DNA of 64,000 nt from Paractinoplanes deccanensis (GCF_016862115.1 NZ_BOMI01000125.1:25139-89138); one strand, 5' to 3'. Positions 1 to 9,771 are shown, numbered from the stretch's first letter. Made by a program: numbers and translations. The notes: generated by a model not told the origin, from the sequence alone.

Positions 1-1
1 C

Positions 2-88
2 CTCTCCGACCTGCTGTTCATCCTGTCCCGCACGGCGAACCCCGGAGGCGACGTCAAGTGGGTCCCGGGCGGCGGCACGGCGGAGTAG
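2..88 (+). CDS. Cob(I)yrinic acid a,c-diamide adenosyltransferase, PduO type (3' end only)
   Basis: Only the last 28 codons are in the window, ending at TAG 86-88. The visible tail reads LSDLLFILSRTAN followed by VKWVPGGG. This matches the C-terminal helix and tail of PduO-type ATP:cob(I)alamin adenosyltransferases, which transfer the 5'-deoxyadenosyl group of ATP to cobalamin. In actinobacteria I recall this gene close to the ATP synthase operon, which fits the neighbourhood. The start and active-site residues lie outside the window, so the call rests on a short tail. Confidence 0.7.
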   Translation, partial: LSDLLFILSRTANPGGDVKWVPGGGTAE

Positions 89-90
89 GA

Positions 91-480
91 ATGCTGCACC
101 ACGTCGAGCTGTGGGTGCCCGACCTGGCCGGCTCCCTGCGCCCGTGGGGCTGGCTGCTGGGCGAGCTGGGCTGGAAGCGGTACCAGGACTGGCCGGGCGG
201 CAGGTCCTGGCGGCACGGCGAGGTCTACCTCGTGATGGAGCAGTCGCCGGCGCTGTCGGGCACGGTGCACGACCGGCTGGCGCCGGGGCTCAACCACCTG
301 GCCTTCACGGTGGGCGGGCGCGCCGAGGTCGACCGGCTGGTGGAGGAGTCGGGGCAGCACGGGTGGGGGTTGCTCTTTCCCGACAAGCATCCGCACGCGG
401 GAGGGCCGGAGTCGTACGCGGCCTACCTGGAGGACGCGTGGGGCTTCGAGGTGGAGCTCCAGCCGGGCCCGCCGGACTGA
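91..480 (+). CDS. VOC (glyoxalase/bleomycin resistance) family protein
   Basis: This is a 129-residue single-domain protein of the vicinal oxygen chelate superfamily. It opens with MLHHVELWVPDLAGSL, the usual first beta strand with a candidate metal-binding His. A central LNHLAFTV strand supplies another His, and near the end FEVELQP supplies a Glu, in the usual His/His/Glu order. The chosen ATG sits 2 bases after the TAG of the adenosyltransferase, so the two genes are probably co-transcribed. An in-frame ATG at 58 would add 11 residues that overlap the upstream gene and do not look like the family. The substrate cannot be read from the sequence. Confidence 0.8.
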   Translation: MLHHVELWVPDLAGSLRPWGWLLGELGWKRYQDWPGGRSWRHGEVYLVMEQSPALSGTVHDRLAPGLNHLAFTVGGRAEVDRLVEESGQHGWGLLFPDKHPHAGGPESYAAYLEDAWGFEVELQPGPPD

Positions 481-512
481 AATTCGCTTCCCCGGCCTGT
501 CACGATGGAGGC

Positions 513-578
513 ATGACCTCGCGCGTAGGTGATTTTGCCCGGCCCCGTTGGCGGCCGGCCGATCCCACGCGCGGGTGA
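513..578 (+). other. Short ORF (21 codons) upstream of srmL, possible leader peptide
   Basis: The ATG at 513 is preceded by GGAGG with only one spacer base, which is suboptimal. The peptide contains single Phe (TTT) and Trp codons. It ends with TGA inside a small hairpin (GGTGA-TCC-TCACC, about 574-586), 50 bases before the srmL start. This looks like an attenuator or leader, but nothing proves translation. It may simply be non-coding. Confidence 0.2.
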
Positions 579-627
579 TCCTCACCGCCGGCTTCGCACG
601 GGGCTCCCTCGTGAAACGGAGAAGCCG

Positions 628-1833
628 ATGTCCCTCACCGACGACCTCGCCGTCCGTGACCTCAGCGACCCGGCGCAGGGTCCGCACGCCCTCCAGCAGA
701 TGGTCGCCGCGGTGCTCGGCGCCGCCACGGCACGATGGCCCTCGGCGCACCTGCTCGTCCATCGCGGCGAGCGGATCGTCGACGTGGCCGACAACTACGA
801 CAGGCTGGGCTACAGCGCCTCGGCGGCGGCCCGGGACGCGAGATATACGCGGTATGTGGATGACCACCGCATGCTGCGCTCTCAGACTTCGGCCCTCATT
901 CCGGGCGCGCTGCGGCGGCTGACGGCACGGGAGGCGCTCGTCGCGTGCCCGGGGATCGTCTACCGCCGCGACTCGATAGACCGCCTGCACACCGGCACCC
1001 CGCACCAACTGGACCTGTGGCGGGTGACCGGCGGCTCGGATCCGGGCGGCCTGCTCGAGCTCATCGAAGTCGCGGTGGGCGCGGCCCTGCCCGGCGCCGC
1101 CTGGCGGGTGCACCCGGCGGACCACCCCTACACGACCGGCGGGCTCGAGATCGAGGCCCGGGCGGGCGGCGCCTGGGTCGAGATCGGCGAGTGCGGGGTG
1201 GCCGCCGCGCACGTGATCGGGCCGGGGCGGTCGGGGCTGGCTCTCGGGCTGGGCCTCGACCGGCTCGTCATGCTGCGCAAGGGGATCGACGACATCCGGC
1301 TGCTGCGCTCCGCCGACCCGCGGGTGGCGGCCCAGATGCTCGGCCTCGGCCCCTACCGTCCGGTCTCGGCCCAGCCCGCGGCCCGGCGGGACGTCTCCGT
1401 CGCGCTCCCGGCCGGGGTGACCGCCGAGGAGGTCGGCGACCGGGTGCGTGACCTGCTGGGCGCGGACGCCGAGCTGGTCGAGGAGGTGAGCATCCTGTCG
1501 GCGACCCCGCCGGAGGAGCTGCCACCCGCCTCCCGCGAGCGCCTCGGCATCCGCCACGGCGAGGTCAACGTGCTGGTCCGCGTCGTCCTGCGCGATCTGC
1601 GCGCCGCCCTGTCCAAACAGCGGGCCAACGCCCTGCGCGACCACATCTACGAGGGCCTGCACGAGCCCGCCCGCCGGAACAAGACGGCGACGAGCCGCCG
1701 GCCCACGGCGACCCCGAGCCGGAGCGTCCGGCGATCAGGTGTGCAGGGTCCCGTCGATGACCGTGACCGCCTTGCCGGTCAGGAGGGTGCGGTCGTCGCG
1801 CAGCGAGACACGGACGTAGCCGCCGCGCGGTGA
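628..1833 (+). CDS. srmL: PheS-related class II aminoacyl-tRNA-synthetase-like ligase of unknown function (SrmL type)
   Basis: The protein is about 401 residues. A class II synthetase core related to PheRS alpha and PylRS comes first. A motif-2-like segment reads YRRDSIDRLHTGTPHQLDLW and a motif-3-like segment reads GLALGLGLDRLVMLRKGIDD. An FDX-ACB-like domain follows at about residues 250-355. I recall this architecture as the 'PheS-related mystery ligase SrmL' of actinobacteria, whose substrate is unknown. No PheT-like beta subunit is present, so it is not a normal PheRS. The ATG at 628 has GGAG upstream. An in-frame GTG at 611 has a poorer context. The last 33 codons run antisense into the phzF-like gene and are arginine-rich and unlike the family, so the stop may have moved downstream. 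Confidence 0.7.
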   Translation: MSLTDDLAVRDLSDPAQGPHALQQMVAAVLGAATARWPSAHLLVHRGERIVDVADNYDRLGYSASAAARDARYTRYVDDHRMLRSQTSALIPGALRRLTAREALVACPGIVYRRDSIDRLHTGTPHQLDLWRVTGGSDPGGLLELIEVAVGAALPGAAWRVHPADHPYTTGGLEIEARAGGAWVEIGECGVAAAHVIGPGRSGLALGLGLDRLVMLRKGIDDIRLLRSADPRVAAQMLGLGPYRPVSAQPAARRDVSVALPAGVTAEEVGDRVRDLLGADAELVEEVSILSATPPEELPPASRERLGIRHGEVNVLVRVVLRDLRAALSKQRANALRDHIYEGLHEPARRNKTATSRRPTATPSRSVRRSGVQGPVDDRDRLAGQEGAVVAQRDTDVAAAR

Positions 1834-2535
1834 CGCCTGGTAGCCGACCAGCTCGGTGCGGCCGCCGAGGCGGGCCGACCAGAACGGGGCGAGGGCCGTG
1901 TGGGCGCTGCCCGTCACCGGGTCCTCCCCCACGCCCGCCGCCGCCCCGAAGAAGCGGGACACGAAGTCGTAGCCCTCGCCGGAGGCCCGGGCGGTGACCA
2001 CCACCCCGCGGTTCTCGAAGGTGGCCAGGGCGGTCAGGTCGGGCGTGAGCGAGCGCACCGCCTCCTCGTCGAGCACCTCGATCAGCAGGTCGTCGGTGTT
2101 CGGGCCGGTGTGGTGCACCGACAGCGGCGTCACGCCGAGCGCGTCGAGCACCCGAGGGTCCGCCTGGAACGGGCTCAGGGGCGCGGTCGGGAAGTCGAGC
2201 GTGATCCACCCCTCGCCGTCCGTGGAGGCGGTGAGGATGCCGCTGCGGGTGGCGAAGCGCACGACTCCCTTGCTCTCCAGAGCGTGCGCCGTGGCCAGCG
2301 TGGCGTGCCCGCAGAGCGCCACCTCGACGGCCGGGGTGAACCAGCGCAGCGCGTAGTCGGCGTCGCCGCCGGGCGGGAGCGGGTGCAGGAACGCCGTCTC
2401 GGAGAGGTTCACCTCGGCCGCGACCGCCTGCATCCACTCCTCGCCGGGGAACTCCGGCCCGTCCAGCACGACCACGCCGGCCGGGTTGCCGGCGAACGGC
2501 CGGTCGGTGAAGGCGTCGATGATTCGAATCCGCAT
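1735..2535 (-). CDS. PhzF family phenazine-biosynthesis-like isomerase
   Basis: The protein is 266 residues and begins MRIRIIDAFTDRPFAGNPAGVV, the hallmark N-terminus of PhzF-like proteins. An NLSETAFL segment carries the conserved catalytic Glu. Later come ALCGHATLATAH and GVGEDPVTGSAH, both typical of this diaminopimelate-epimerase-like fold. PhzF itself isomerises a phenazine precursor, but most actinobacterial members have no known substrate. No phenazine genes are nearby. The ATG at 2535 is chosen because an upstream extension would precede the signature. A -10-like TAGCGT lies only about 8 bases ahead, so the transcript may be leaderless. It diverges from the aldo/keto reductase and its 3' end overlaps srmL. 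Confidence 0.85.
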   Translation of the reverse strand: MRIRIIDAFTDRPFAGNPAGVVVLDGPEFPGEEWMQAVAAEVNLSETAFLHPLPPGGDADYALRWFTPAVEVALCGHATLATAHALESKGVVRFATRSGILTASTDGEGWITLDFPTAPLSPFQADPRVLDALGVTPLSVHHTGPNTDDLLIEVLDEEAVRSLTPDLTALATFENRGVVVTARASGEGYDFVSRFFGAAAGVGEDPVTGSAHTALAPFWSARLGGRTELVGYQASPRGGYVRVSLRDDRTLLTGKAVTVIDGTLHT

Positions 2536-2611
2536 AACGACGACGCTAGGGGGCACAGCCAGTGTCGGCGAGAGCCACCTGCGAAGAGCTGGATCAGGGA
2601 AGAGGAACACT

Positions 2612-3604
2612 ATGCGTTACCGCAAGCTCGGCAGCTCCGACCTCGAAGTCTCCGAGATCTCGCTGGGATCATGGCTGACCTATTCGGGTGGGGTCGCGGC
2701 CGAGCAGACCCGCGCCTGCACCGAGGCGGCCTTCGACGCCGGGATCAATTTCTTCGACACCGCCAACGTGTACGGGCGCGGCGCGGCCGAGGAGGCGTGG
2801 GGCGAGATCCTGTCCCAGCATCCGCGCGACTCGTACATCCTGGCCACCAAGGTGCAGGGCCAGATGTCCGACACCGACCGGGGGCTCTCGGCCCGGCAGA
2901 TCGCCAAGCAGATCGACGCCTCGCTGAGCCGGCTGCGCACCGACTACGTGGACCTCTACCAGGCGCACCGGTTCGACGTCGACGTGCCGATCGAGGAGAC
3001 GATCGAGGCCTTCCAGGAGGTCGTACGCCAGGGCAAGGCCCGCTATCTCGGCTTCAGCGAGTGGACGCCCGAGCAGATCCAGGCCGCCGTCGACATCGCC
3101 GGGCCCCACCTCTTCGTCTCGTCGCAGCCGCAGTACTCGATGCTCTGGCAGGCGCCCGAGGCCGAGGTCTTCCCGCTGAGCGCCGCGAACGGCATCTCGC
3201 AGATCGTGTGGTCGCCGCTCGCCCAGGGGGTGCTCACCGGCAAGTACAAGCCCGGCGAGGCGCTGCCGGCCGGCTCGCGCTTCGCCAGCGACGAGATGGG
3301 CGGGGCCAAGGATCTGGTGCTCAACGACGCCACCCTGGAGGCCGTGCAGCGCCTCGTGCCGATCGCCGGGGAACTGGGCGTCAGCATGGCCACGCTGGCC
3401 CTCGCCTGGGTGCTGCGCCGCGGTGAGGTGGCCTCCGCCATCACCGGCGCCTCCCGGCCGGAGCAGGTGCACGCCAACGCGGCCGCTTCCGGCGTGGAGC
3501 TGAGTGAGGACGTGCTACGGCGGATCGACGAGGCTCTCGGCGACGCCCCGGTGCGGGGGCCGAGGCTGGCGCCCTTCGCCCAGGAGGGCGTCAAGCACCG
3601 CTGA
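2612..3604 (+). CDS. Aldo/keto reductase
   Basis: This is a 330-residue TIM-barrel NAD(P)H-dependent oxidoreductase. The AKR catalytic tetrad is visible: Asp49 and Tyr54 in FFDTANVYGRG, Lys80 in YILATKV and His119 in LYQAHRFD. The C-terminal cofactor segment, SAITGASRPEQVHANA, resembles that of the voltage-gated potassium channel beta-subunit group. The ATG at 2612 has AGAGGA about 7 bases upstream. A longer frame back to 2486 would run into the divergent PhzF-like gene and is rejected. The substrate, probably an aldehyde or ketone, is unknown. It converges with the DUF2550 gene with 6 bases between stops. Confidence 0.9.
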   Translation: MRYRKLGSSDLEVSEISLGSWLTYSGGVAAEQTRACTEAAFDAGINFFDTANVYGRGAAEEAWGEILSQHPRDSYILATKVQGQMSDTDRGLSARQIAKQIDASLSRLRTDYVDLYQAHRFDVDVPIEETIEAFQEVVRQGKARYLGFSEWTPEQIQAAVDIAGPHLFVSSQPQYSMLWQAPEAEVFPLSAANGISQIVWSPLAQGVLTGKYKPGEALPAGSRFASDEMGGAKDLVLNDATLEAVQRLVPIAGELGVSMATLALAWVLRRGEVASAITGASRPEQVHANAAASGVELSEDVLRRIDEALGDAPVRGPRLAPFAQEGVKHR

Positions 3605-3610
3605 GCCGCG

Positions 3611-4075
3611 TCAGTTTTCGATCGTGCGGGGGCGGATCACCGGGCGGGCGATGCTGCCCGGTGGTCCCGGCGGGGCGGCCTCGAGCCACGAGAGGAAGCC
3701 GGTCACCGTGGACTCGGCCATGGCGATCTCGATCTCGTCGGTGGCCGTGGCGAGGCGCAGGACGACCCAGTGGCCGGGGATGGTGAGGCGCTCGGGGCCG
3801 ACGGGACGGCGGCGCTCCTCGATGACGAGGGCGCCGCGGTCGAGCACGCGCTTGGGGCGGAAGGCGAAGCTGAAGATGCGGTGGATGCGCAGCTCACCGC
3901 CGACGAACTGGCCGATGGCCGTGGACCAGCCGCGGCCCGGCACCAGCGTGCTGATGTGGATCTGGAGGCGGATCGTGCCGCCGCCGACCATGAGCAGCCG
4001 GCGGCGGAAGAAGATCGCGAAGAGGACGACGAGCGCAGCGACGATGCAGATTCCGATGACTTCCAGAATCTCCAT
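3611..4075 (-). CDS. DUF2550 domain membrane-anchored protein
   Basis: The protein is 154 residues. One N-terminal membrane helix (about residues 5-25, rich in I, V, A and L) is followed by FFRRRLLMVGGGTIRLQIH and a soluble beta-rich domain. This matches the actinobacterial DUF2550 family, typically found next to atpC. The function is not known. The start is 9 bases after the atpC stop, so it is the last gene of the same unit. It is likely anchored in the membrane with the soluble part in the cytoplasm, which is an inference from the positive RRR after the helix. Confidence 0.85.
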   Translation of the reverse strand: MEILEVIGICIVAALVVLFAIFFRRRLLMVGGGTIRLQIHISTLVPGRGWSTAIGQFVGGELRIHRIFSFAFRPKRVLDRGALVIEERRRPVGPERLTIPGHWVVLRLATATDEIEIAMAESTVTGFLSWLEAAPPGPPGSIARPVIRPRTIEN

Positions 4076-4084
4076 CGCCGGTCG

Positions 4085-4366
4085 TCAGTGGGTCTCGGGG
4101 GTGGCGGGGGTCGCGCTCTCGGCGAGAACGGTCACGCCGTCCGCGTCGATCGAGAGGAAACCGCCGGAGACGTCGTACGTCAGCTGCTCGCCCCCGGCGA
4201 GCTTGACCCGCACCTGCGACGGCTCCTTGAGCAGGCCCAGCAGCGGCGAGTGACCCGGCAGCACGCCGATCTCACCCTCGGTGGTCCGCGCGACGAGCAT
4301 CTCGGCCTCGCCGGACCAGACGCTCTCCTCGACGGCTACGACCTTGACGGGCAGCTGGTTGGCCAC
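4085..4366 (-). CDS. atpC: F1Fo ATP synthase epsilon subunit, short form
   Basis: Epsilon is part of the F1 central stalk. This copy is 93 residues. It shows the N-terminal beta sandwich (LPVKVVAVEESVWSGEAEML, then GVLPGHSPLLGLL) and ends soon after ADGVTVLAESA. The C-terminal helical hairpin that inhibits ATP hydrolysis in E. coli (about 139 residues) is missing. I recall similarly short epsilons in Micromonosporaceae. The GTG at 4366 has AGGAGG upstream. Unusually, the gene does not follow atpD directly, because an LCP gene and a terminator-like hairpin lie between them. Confidence 0.93.
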   Translation of the reverse strand: MANQLPVKVVAVEESVWSGEAEMLVARTTEGEIGVLPGHSPLLGLLKEPSQVRVKLAGGEQLTYDVSGGFLSIDADGVTVLAESATPATPETH

Positions 4367-4440
4367 GCTGTCCTCCTGTTGAGCCCTGATACCGGAATGG
4401 GTGAAGTCTAGACGGCGCCCTTTTCGAGGGTGGCACCAGG

Positions 4441-5559
4441 TCAGACGTTGGTGTTGATGTACTCGGGGTGGCGGAAGATGAAGCTCTGCACCTGGTCGGC
4501 GCGGACGGCCTTGAAGAAGTCGGCGGCGCTGTCCTCGAGCGCCTCGCCGCGGTAGTCGCCGTCGACGATGACCGAGTTGCCGGGCAGCTTGATCAGGGTC
4601 ATGTCGTCGGAGCGCAGGTTCTTGAGCGCGAAGGCCCAGTCGACCACGTTGTGGCCGCCGCCGTCGAAGATCAGCGCCTTGCCGGCCGCCTTGAGCACCT
4701 TGTCGAGCTTGGCGGGGTTGGTCACCACGTCCTTGCTCAGCGCCTGCTTGGCCATGGCCTTGATGAACTGCTGCTGGTGGCGCTGGCGGTCGTAGTCGCC
4801 GCGCGGAAGGCCGTAGCGCTGCCGCACGTAGTCGAGGGCCTGCCAGCCCTGGAGGTGGTAGGTGCCCTTCTTGTACTCCGCCTGGGGGCCGTAGTAGGGG
4901 TGGGCGCAGCTGTTGTCGGCGCACCTCTCGTAGCGCGGGCGGGGCTTGCCGTTGGGCTGGAGGTGCTCGGACTTCACGTTCTGGTCGATCGTCATGGTGA
5001 CGCCGCCCATGGCGTCGACGATCGCCTTGAAGCCGTTGAAGTTGAGGATCACGCCGGCGTCGAACTCGGCGATGCCGGTGAGCCGGCCGACCGTCTTGGC
5101 GAGCAGGTCGAAGCCCTGGACGACGTCGTGCTTGCCGTTGCCCACCGCGCTGCCGTACCCCATCGCGGCGTTGATCTTGGCCCGGCCGCCCTTGAAGCCC
5201 GTCTTCTCGAAGGCGGGGATGTCGACGATCAGGTCGCGCGGGACCGAGAAGAGGTAGGCCTGGCTCAGGTCCTTGGGGATGTGCGCGACGATGATCGAGT
5301 CGGAGAGCGGCGTCTGCGTCTCGCGGCGGGGGTCGACGCCGACCAGAAGGATGTTGAGCGGGCCCTTGATGTCGGACTTCGCTTCCTTCGTGGCGCCGGC
5401 CGCGGCGTTGCCGAACAGGTCCTGGGTCTCGACGGCGCCCGCGTAGCGCGCCACCAGCACCTGCTGGGTGATGATCGCGCCGCCGCTGACCACCATGAGG
5501 ACGCAGCCGAAGATCGCGCAAAGGCGCGCCCACAAGGGCGCGCGGCGTTTCCTGGCCAC
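4441..5559 (-). CDS. LCP (LytR-CpsA-Psr) family cell-wall glycopolymer ligase
   Basis: The protein is 372 residues. An N-terminal membrane helix (about residues 11-35) is followed by an extracytoplasmic LCP domain. Signatures are NILLVGVDPRRE, the DSIIVAHI segment, YLFSVPRDLIVDIP with the conserved Arg-Asp, and DYVRQRYGLPRGDYDRQRHQQ with the conserved arginines. LCP enzymes transfer wall glycopolymers from undecaprenyl carriers to peptidoglycan or arabinogalactan-type acceptors. The GTG at 5559 has GGGGAGAG upstream. Its position between atpD and atpC is odd. A hairpin at 5682-5712 probably ends atpD transcription, so this gene likely has its own promoter within 5560-5680. Confidence 0.92.
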   Translation of the reverse strand: MARKRRAPLWARLCAIFGCVLMVVSGGAIITQQVLVARYAGAVETQDLFGNAAAGATKEAKSDIKGPLNILLVGVDPRRETQTPLSDSIIVAHIPKDLSQAYLFSVPRDLIVDIPAFEKTGFKGGRAKINAAMGYGSAVGNGKHDVVQGFDLLAKTVGRLTGIAEFDAGVILNFNGFKAIVDAMGGVTMTIDQNVKSEHLQPNGKPRPRYERCADNSCAHPYYGPQAEYKKGTYHLQGWQALDYVRQRYGLPRGDYDRQRHQQQFIKAMAKQALSKDVVTNPAKLDKVLKAAGKALIFDGGGHNVVDWAFALKNLRSDDMTLIKLPGNSVIVDGDYRGEALEDSAADFFKAVRADQVQSFIFRHPEYINTNV

Positions 5560-5681
5560 AGGCTCTCCCCACGGTTGTCGATGTCAGCCGCCCAACGAAC
5601 GACAAGAGTACCCAGAAAGAGCCACCGGATCCGGGACTCGCAGACGGGTCAAACCAGACAAATCTGGCTTGGGTACGGCGA

Positions 5682-5712
5682 AGCCGCGCCCACCATCACG
5701 GTCGGCGCGGCT
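5682..5712 (-). terminator. Terminator-like hairpin after atpD
   Basis: AGCCGCGCC and GGCGCGGCT form a perfect 9-bp stem with a 13-base loop, 20 bases past the atpD stop on the minus strand. A smaller stem (CCAGA-caaa-TCTGG, 5654-5667) follows. There is no T-run, as is common in high-GC actinobacteria. It separates atpD from the LCP gene and atpC. Confidence 0.6.
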
Positions 5713-5732
5713 CCGTCGGAAGCTGAGCGAAC

Positions 5733-7190
5733 TCAGCCCTTCATCAGCTCGTGCGCGTTCTTCTCGAGGTCCTCGAGGCCACCGCACATGAAGAAGGCCT
5801 GCTCGGGGTAGTTGTCGTACTCACCCTCGCTGATCTTCTTGAACGCCTCGATGGTCTCCTTCAGCGGGACCGTCGAGCCGGGGACGCCGGTGAACTGCTC
5901 CGCCGCGTACGTGTTCTGCGACAGGAACCGCTCGATGCGGCGGGCCCGCTGCACCGTGACCTTGTCTTCCTCGGACAGCTCGTCCATACCGAGGATGGCG
6001 ATGATGTCCTGGAGGTCCTTGTACTTCTGCAGGATCCGCTGCACCTCGCGGGCGACCGCGTAGTGCTCGGCGCCGACGAACTCGGGCGCCAGGATCCGCG
6101 AGCTCGAGGCCAGCGGGTCCACGGCCGGGTAGATGCCCTTGTCGGAGATCGACCGCTCGAGGTTGGTCGTCGCGTCCAGGTGGGCGAACGTCGTGGCCGG
6201 CGCCGGGTCGGTGTAGTCGTCGGCGGGCACGTAGATCGCCTGGAGCGAGGTGATGGCCTTGCCCCGGACGGAGGTGATCCGCTCCTGCAGCTCGCCCATC
6301 TCGTCGGCCAGCGTGGGCTGGTAACCCACGGCCGACGGCATGCGGCCGAGCAGCGTCGACACCTCGGAGCCGGCCTGGGTGAACCGGAAGATGTTGTCGA
6401 TGAAGAGCAGCACCTCCTGGTTCTGGACGTCCCGGAAGTACTCCGCCATGGTCAGCGCGGACAGGGCGACCCGCAGGCGGGTGCCCGGCGGCTCGTCCAT
6501 CTGGCCGAAGACGAGGGCGGTCTTGTCGAGAACGCCACCCTCCTCCATCTCCAGGATGAGGTCGTTGCCCTCACGGGTGCGCTCGCCGACGCCGGCGAAC
6601 ACCGACGTACCACCGAAGTTACGGGCGACCCGGATGATCATCTCCTGGATGAGCACCGTCTTGCCCACGCCCGCGCCGCCGAACAGGCCGATCTTGCCAC
6701 CGCGCACGTACGGCGCGAGCAGGTCGAGCACCTTGATGCCGGTCTCCAGCATCTCGGTCTTGGGCTCGAGGTCGGCGAACGCCGGGGGCTTGCGGTGGAT
6801 CGACCAGCGCTCCTGGATGTCCAGGGTCGACGGGTCGGCGTTGAGCACGTCGCCGAGGGCGTTGAACACGTGGCCCTTGGTCACGTCGCCGACGGGCACC
6901 GAGATCGGCGCGCCGGTGTCGGTGACCTCGGCGCCCCGGATCAGGCCGTCGGTCGGCTGCATCGAGATCGCGCGGACCAGGTTGTCACCCAGGTGCTGGG
7001 CGACCTCCAGGGTCAGCTTCTTGGTGCCCTCGGAGAGGGTCACCTCGACGTGCAGCGCGTTGTAGATGTCGGGCATGGCGTCACGCGGGAACTCGGCGTC
7101 GACGACCGGGCCGATGACCCGGACGACGCGGCCGACGCCGGTCTCCGCCTTGAGGGGGCCAGCCCCGCCGGAGGTGGTCGTAACAGTCAT
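5733..7190 (-). CDS. atpD: F1Fo ATP synthase beta subunit
   Basis: This is the catalytic subunit of F1, 485 residues. Walker A GGAGVGKT is at residues 171-178. VGERTREGND and the Walker B-type VLLFIDNIFRFTQAGSEVS are present, along with the characteristic ALVFGQMDEPPG. The ATG at 7190 overlaps the atpG stop (TGATG), so translation is coupled. An in-frame GTG 3 bases earlier is the alternative. The gene is complete and normal in length. Confidence 0.98.
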   Translation of the reverse strand: MTVTTTSGGAGPLKAETGVGRVVRVIGPVVDAEFPRDAMPDIYNALHVEVTLSEGTKKLTLEVAQHLGDNLVRAISMQPTDGLIRGAEVTDTGAPISVPVGDVTKGHVFNALGDVLNADPSTLDIQERWSIHRKPPAFADLEPKTEMLETGIKVLDLLAPYVRGGKIGLFGGAGVGKTVLIQEMIIRVARNFGGTSVFAGVGERTREGNDLILEMEEGGVLDKTALVFGQMDEPPGTRLRVALSALTMAEYFRDVQNQEVLLFIDNIFRFTQAGSEVSTLLGRMPSAVGYQPTLADEMGELQERITSVRGKAITSLQAIYVPADDYTDPAPATTFAHLDATTNLERSISDKGIYPAVDPLASSSRILAPEFVGAEHYAVAREVQRILQKYKDLQDIIAILGMDELSEEDKVTVQRARRIERFLSQNTYAAEQFTGVPGSTVPLKETIEAFKKISEGEYDNYPEQAFFMCGGLEDLEKNAHELMKG

Positions 7191-8119
7191 CACACATCAC
7201 TTCCCGCCGCGGCCAGCGCGTTGGCGCCGCCGACGATCTCACTGATTTCCTGGGTGATCGCAGCCTGCCGCGCGGAGTTCATCTCGCGCGTGTACCGCTT
7301 GAGCAGGTCGTCCGCGTTGTCCGACGCGCTCTTCATCGCCCGCCGCCGGGAGGCCGACTCGCTCGCCGCCGAGTCCAGCAACGCCGCGTAGATCCGCGTG
7401 TTGAGGTACTTCGGCAGCAGCGCGTCGAGCAGCTCGTCGGCGTCCGGCTCGAACTCGTACGCCGGGCGCAGCCCGGGCTCGACCTCGCGCTCCTCGACCT
7501 GCATCGGCGCCAGGAAGTGCGCCTCCGCGCTCTGCGTCATCAGCGACTTGAACTGCGTGCTGACGATGTGGAGCTCGTCGACGCCCTGGATGCCGTCCGG
7601 GCCGTAGGTGGCTTCGGTGTCGTCCGCACCCGCGACGAAGGCCTCCAGCAGGGCGTCGCCGATGGCCTTGGCGTCGGAGAACGACGGCCGCTCGGAGAAG
7701 CCCGTCCAACTGGCCTCGATCGGCCGGTTGCGGAACTTGTAGTAGCCGACGCCCTTGCGGCCGACCACGTAGAGCACCGCTTCCTTGCCGTCCGCCTTGA
7801 GCCGGGAGATCAGCTGCTCGGCGGTGCGGATGGCGTTGGCGTTGTAGGCGCCGGCCAGGCCACGGTCACTGGTGATCAGCAGGACGCCCGCCCGCCGGAC
7901 CCGCTCGCGCGGGACCAGCAGGGGGTTGTCGATCGTCGCGTTGGACGCCAGGGCGGTCAGGACCTGGGTGATCGCCTCCGAATAGGGCTTGGAGGCGGCG
8001 ACCCGCTCCTGGGCCTTGGCGATGCGGCTGGTCGCGACCAGCTCCTGCGCCTTCGCGATCTTCTTGGTCGACCGGACGGTGCGGATGCGCCGCCGGAGGG
8101 CCTGTACCTGACCGGCCAT
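7190..8119 (-). CDS. atpG: F1Fo ATP synthase gamma subunit
   Basis: This is the rotor stalk subunit of F1, 309 residues. The N-terminal helix reads MAGQVQALRRRIRTVRSTKKIAKA, GVLLITSDRGLAGAYN is conserved, and the C-terminal helix reads TREMNSARQAAITQEISEIVGGANAL. Both end helices form the coiled coil inside the alpha3beta3 ring. The ATG at 8119 lies 2 bases after the atpA stop, and the stop overlaps the atpD start. Longer upstream starts fall inside atpA and are rejected. Confidence 0.97.
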   Translation of the reverse strand: MAGQVQALRRRIRTVRSTKKIAKAQELVATSRIAKAQERVAASKPYSEAITQVLTALASNATIDNPLLVPRERVRRAGVLLITSDRGLAGAYNANAIRTAEQLISRLKADGKEAVLYVVGRKGVGYYKFRNRPIEASWTGFSERPSFSDAKAIGDALLEAFVAGADDTEATYGPDGIQGVDELHIVSTQFKSLMTQSAEAHFLAPMQVEEREVEPGLRPAYEFEPDADELLDALLPKYLNTRIYAALLDSAASESASRRRAMKSASDNADDLLKRYTREMNSARQAAITQEISEIVGGANALAAAGSDV

Positions 8120-8121
8120 GA

Positions 8122-9771
<1,650 letters not shown>

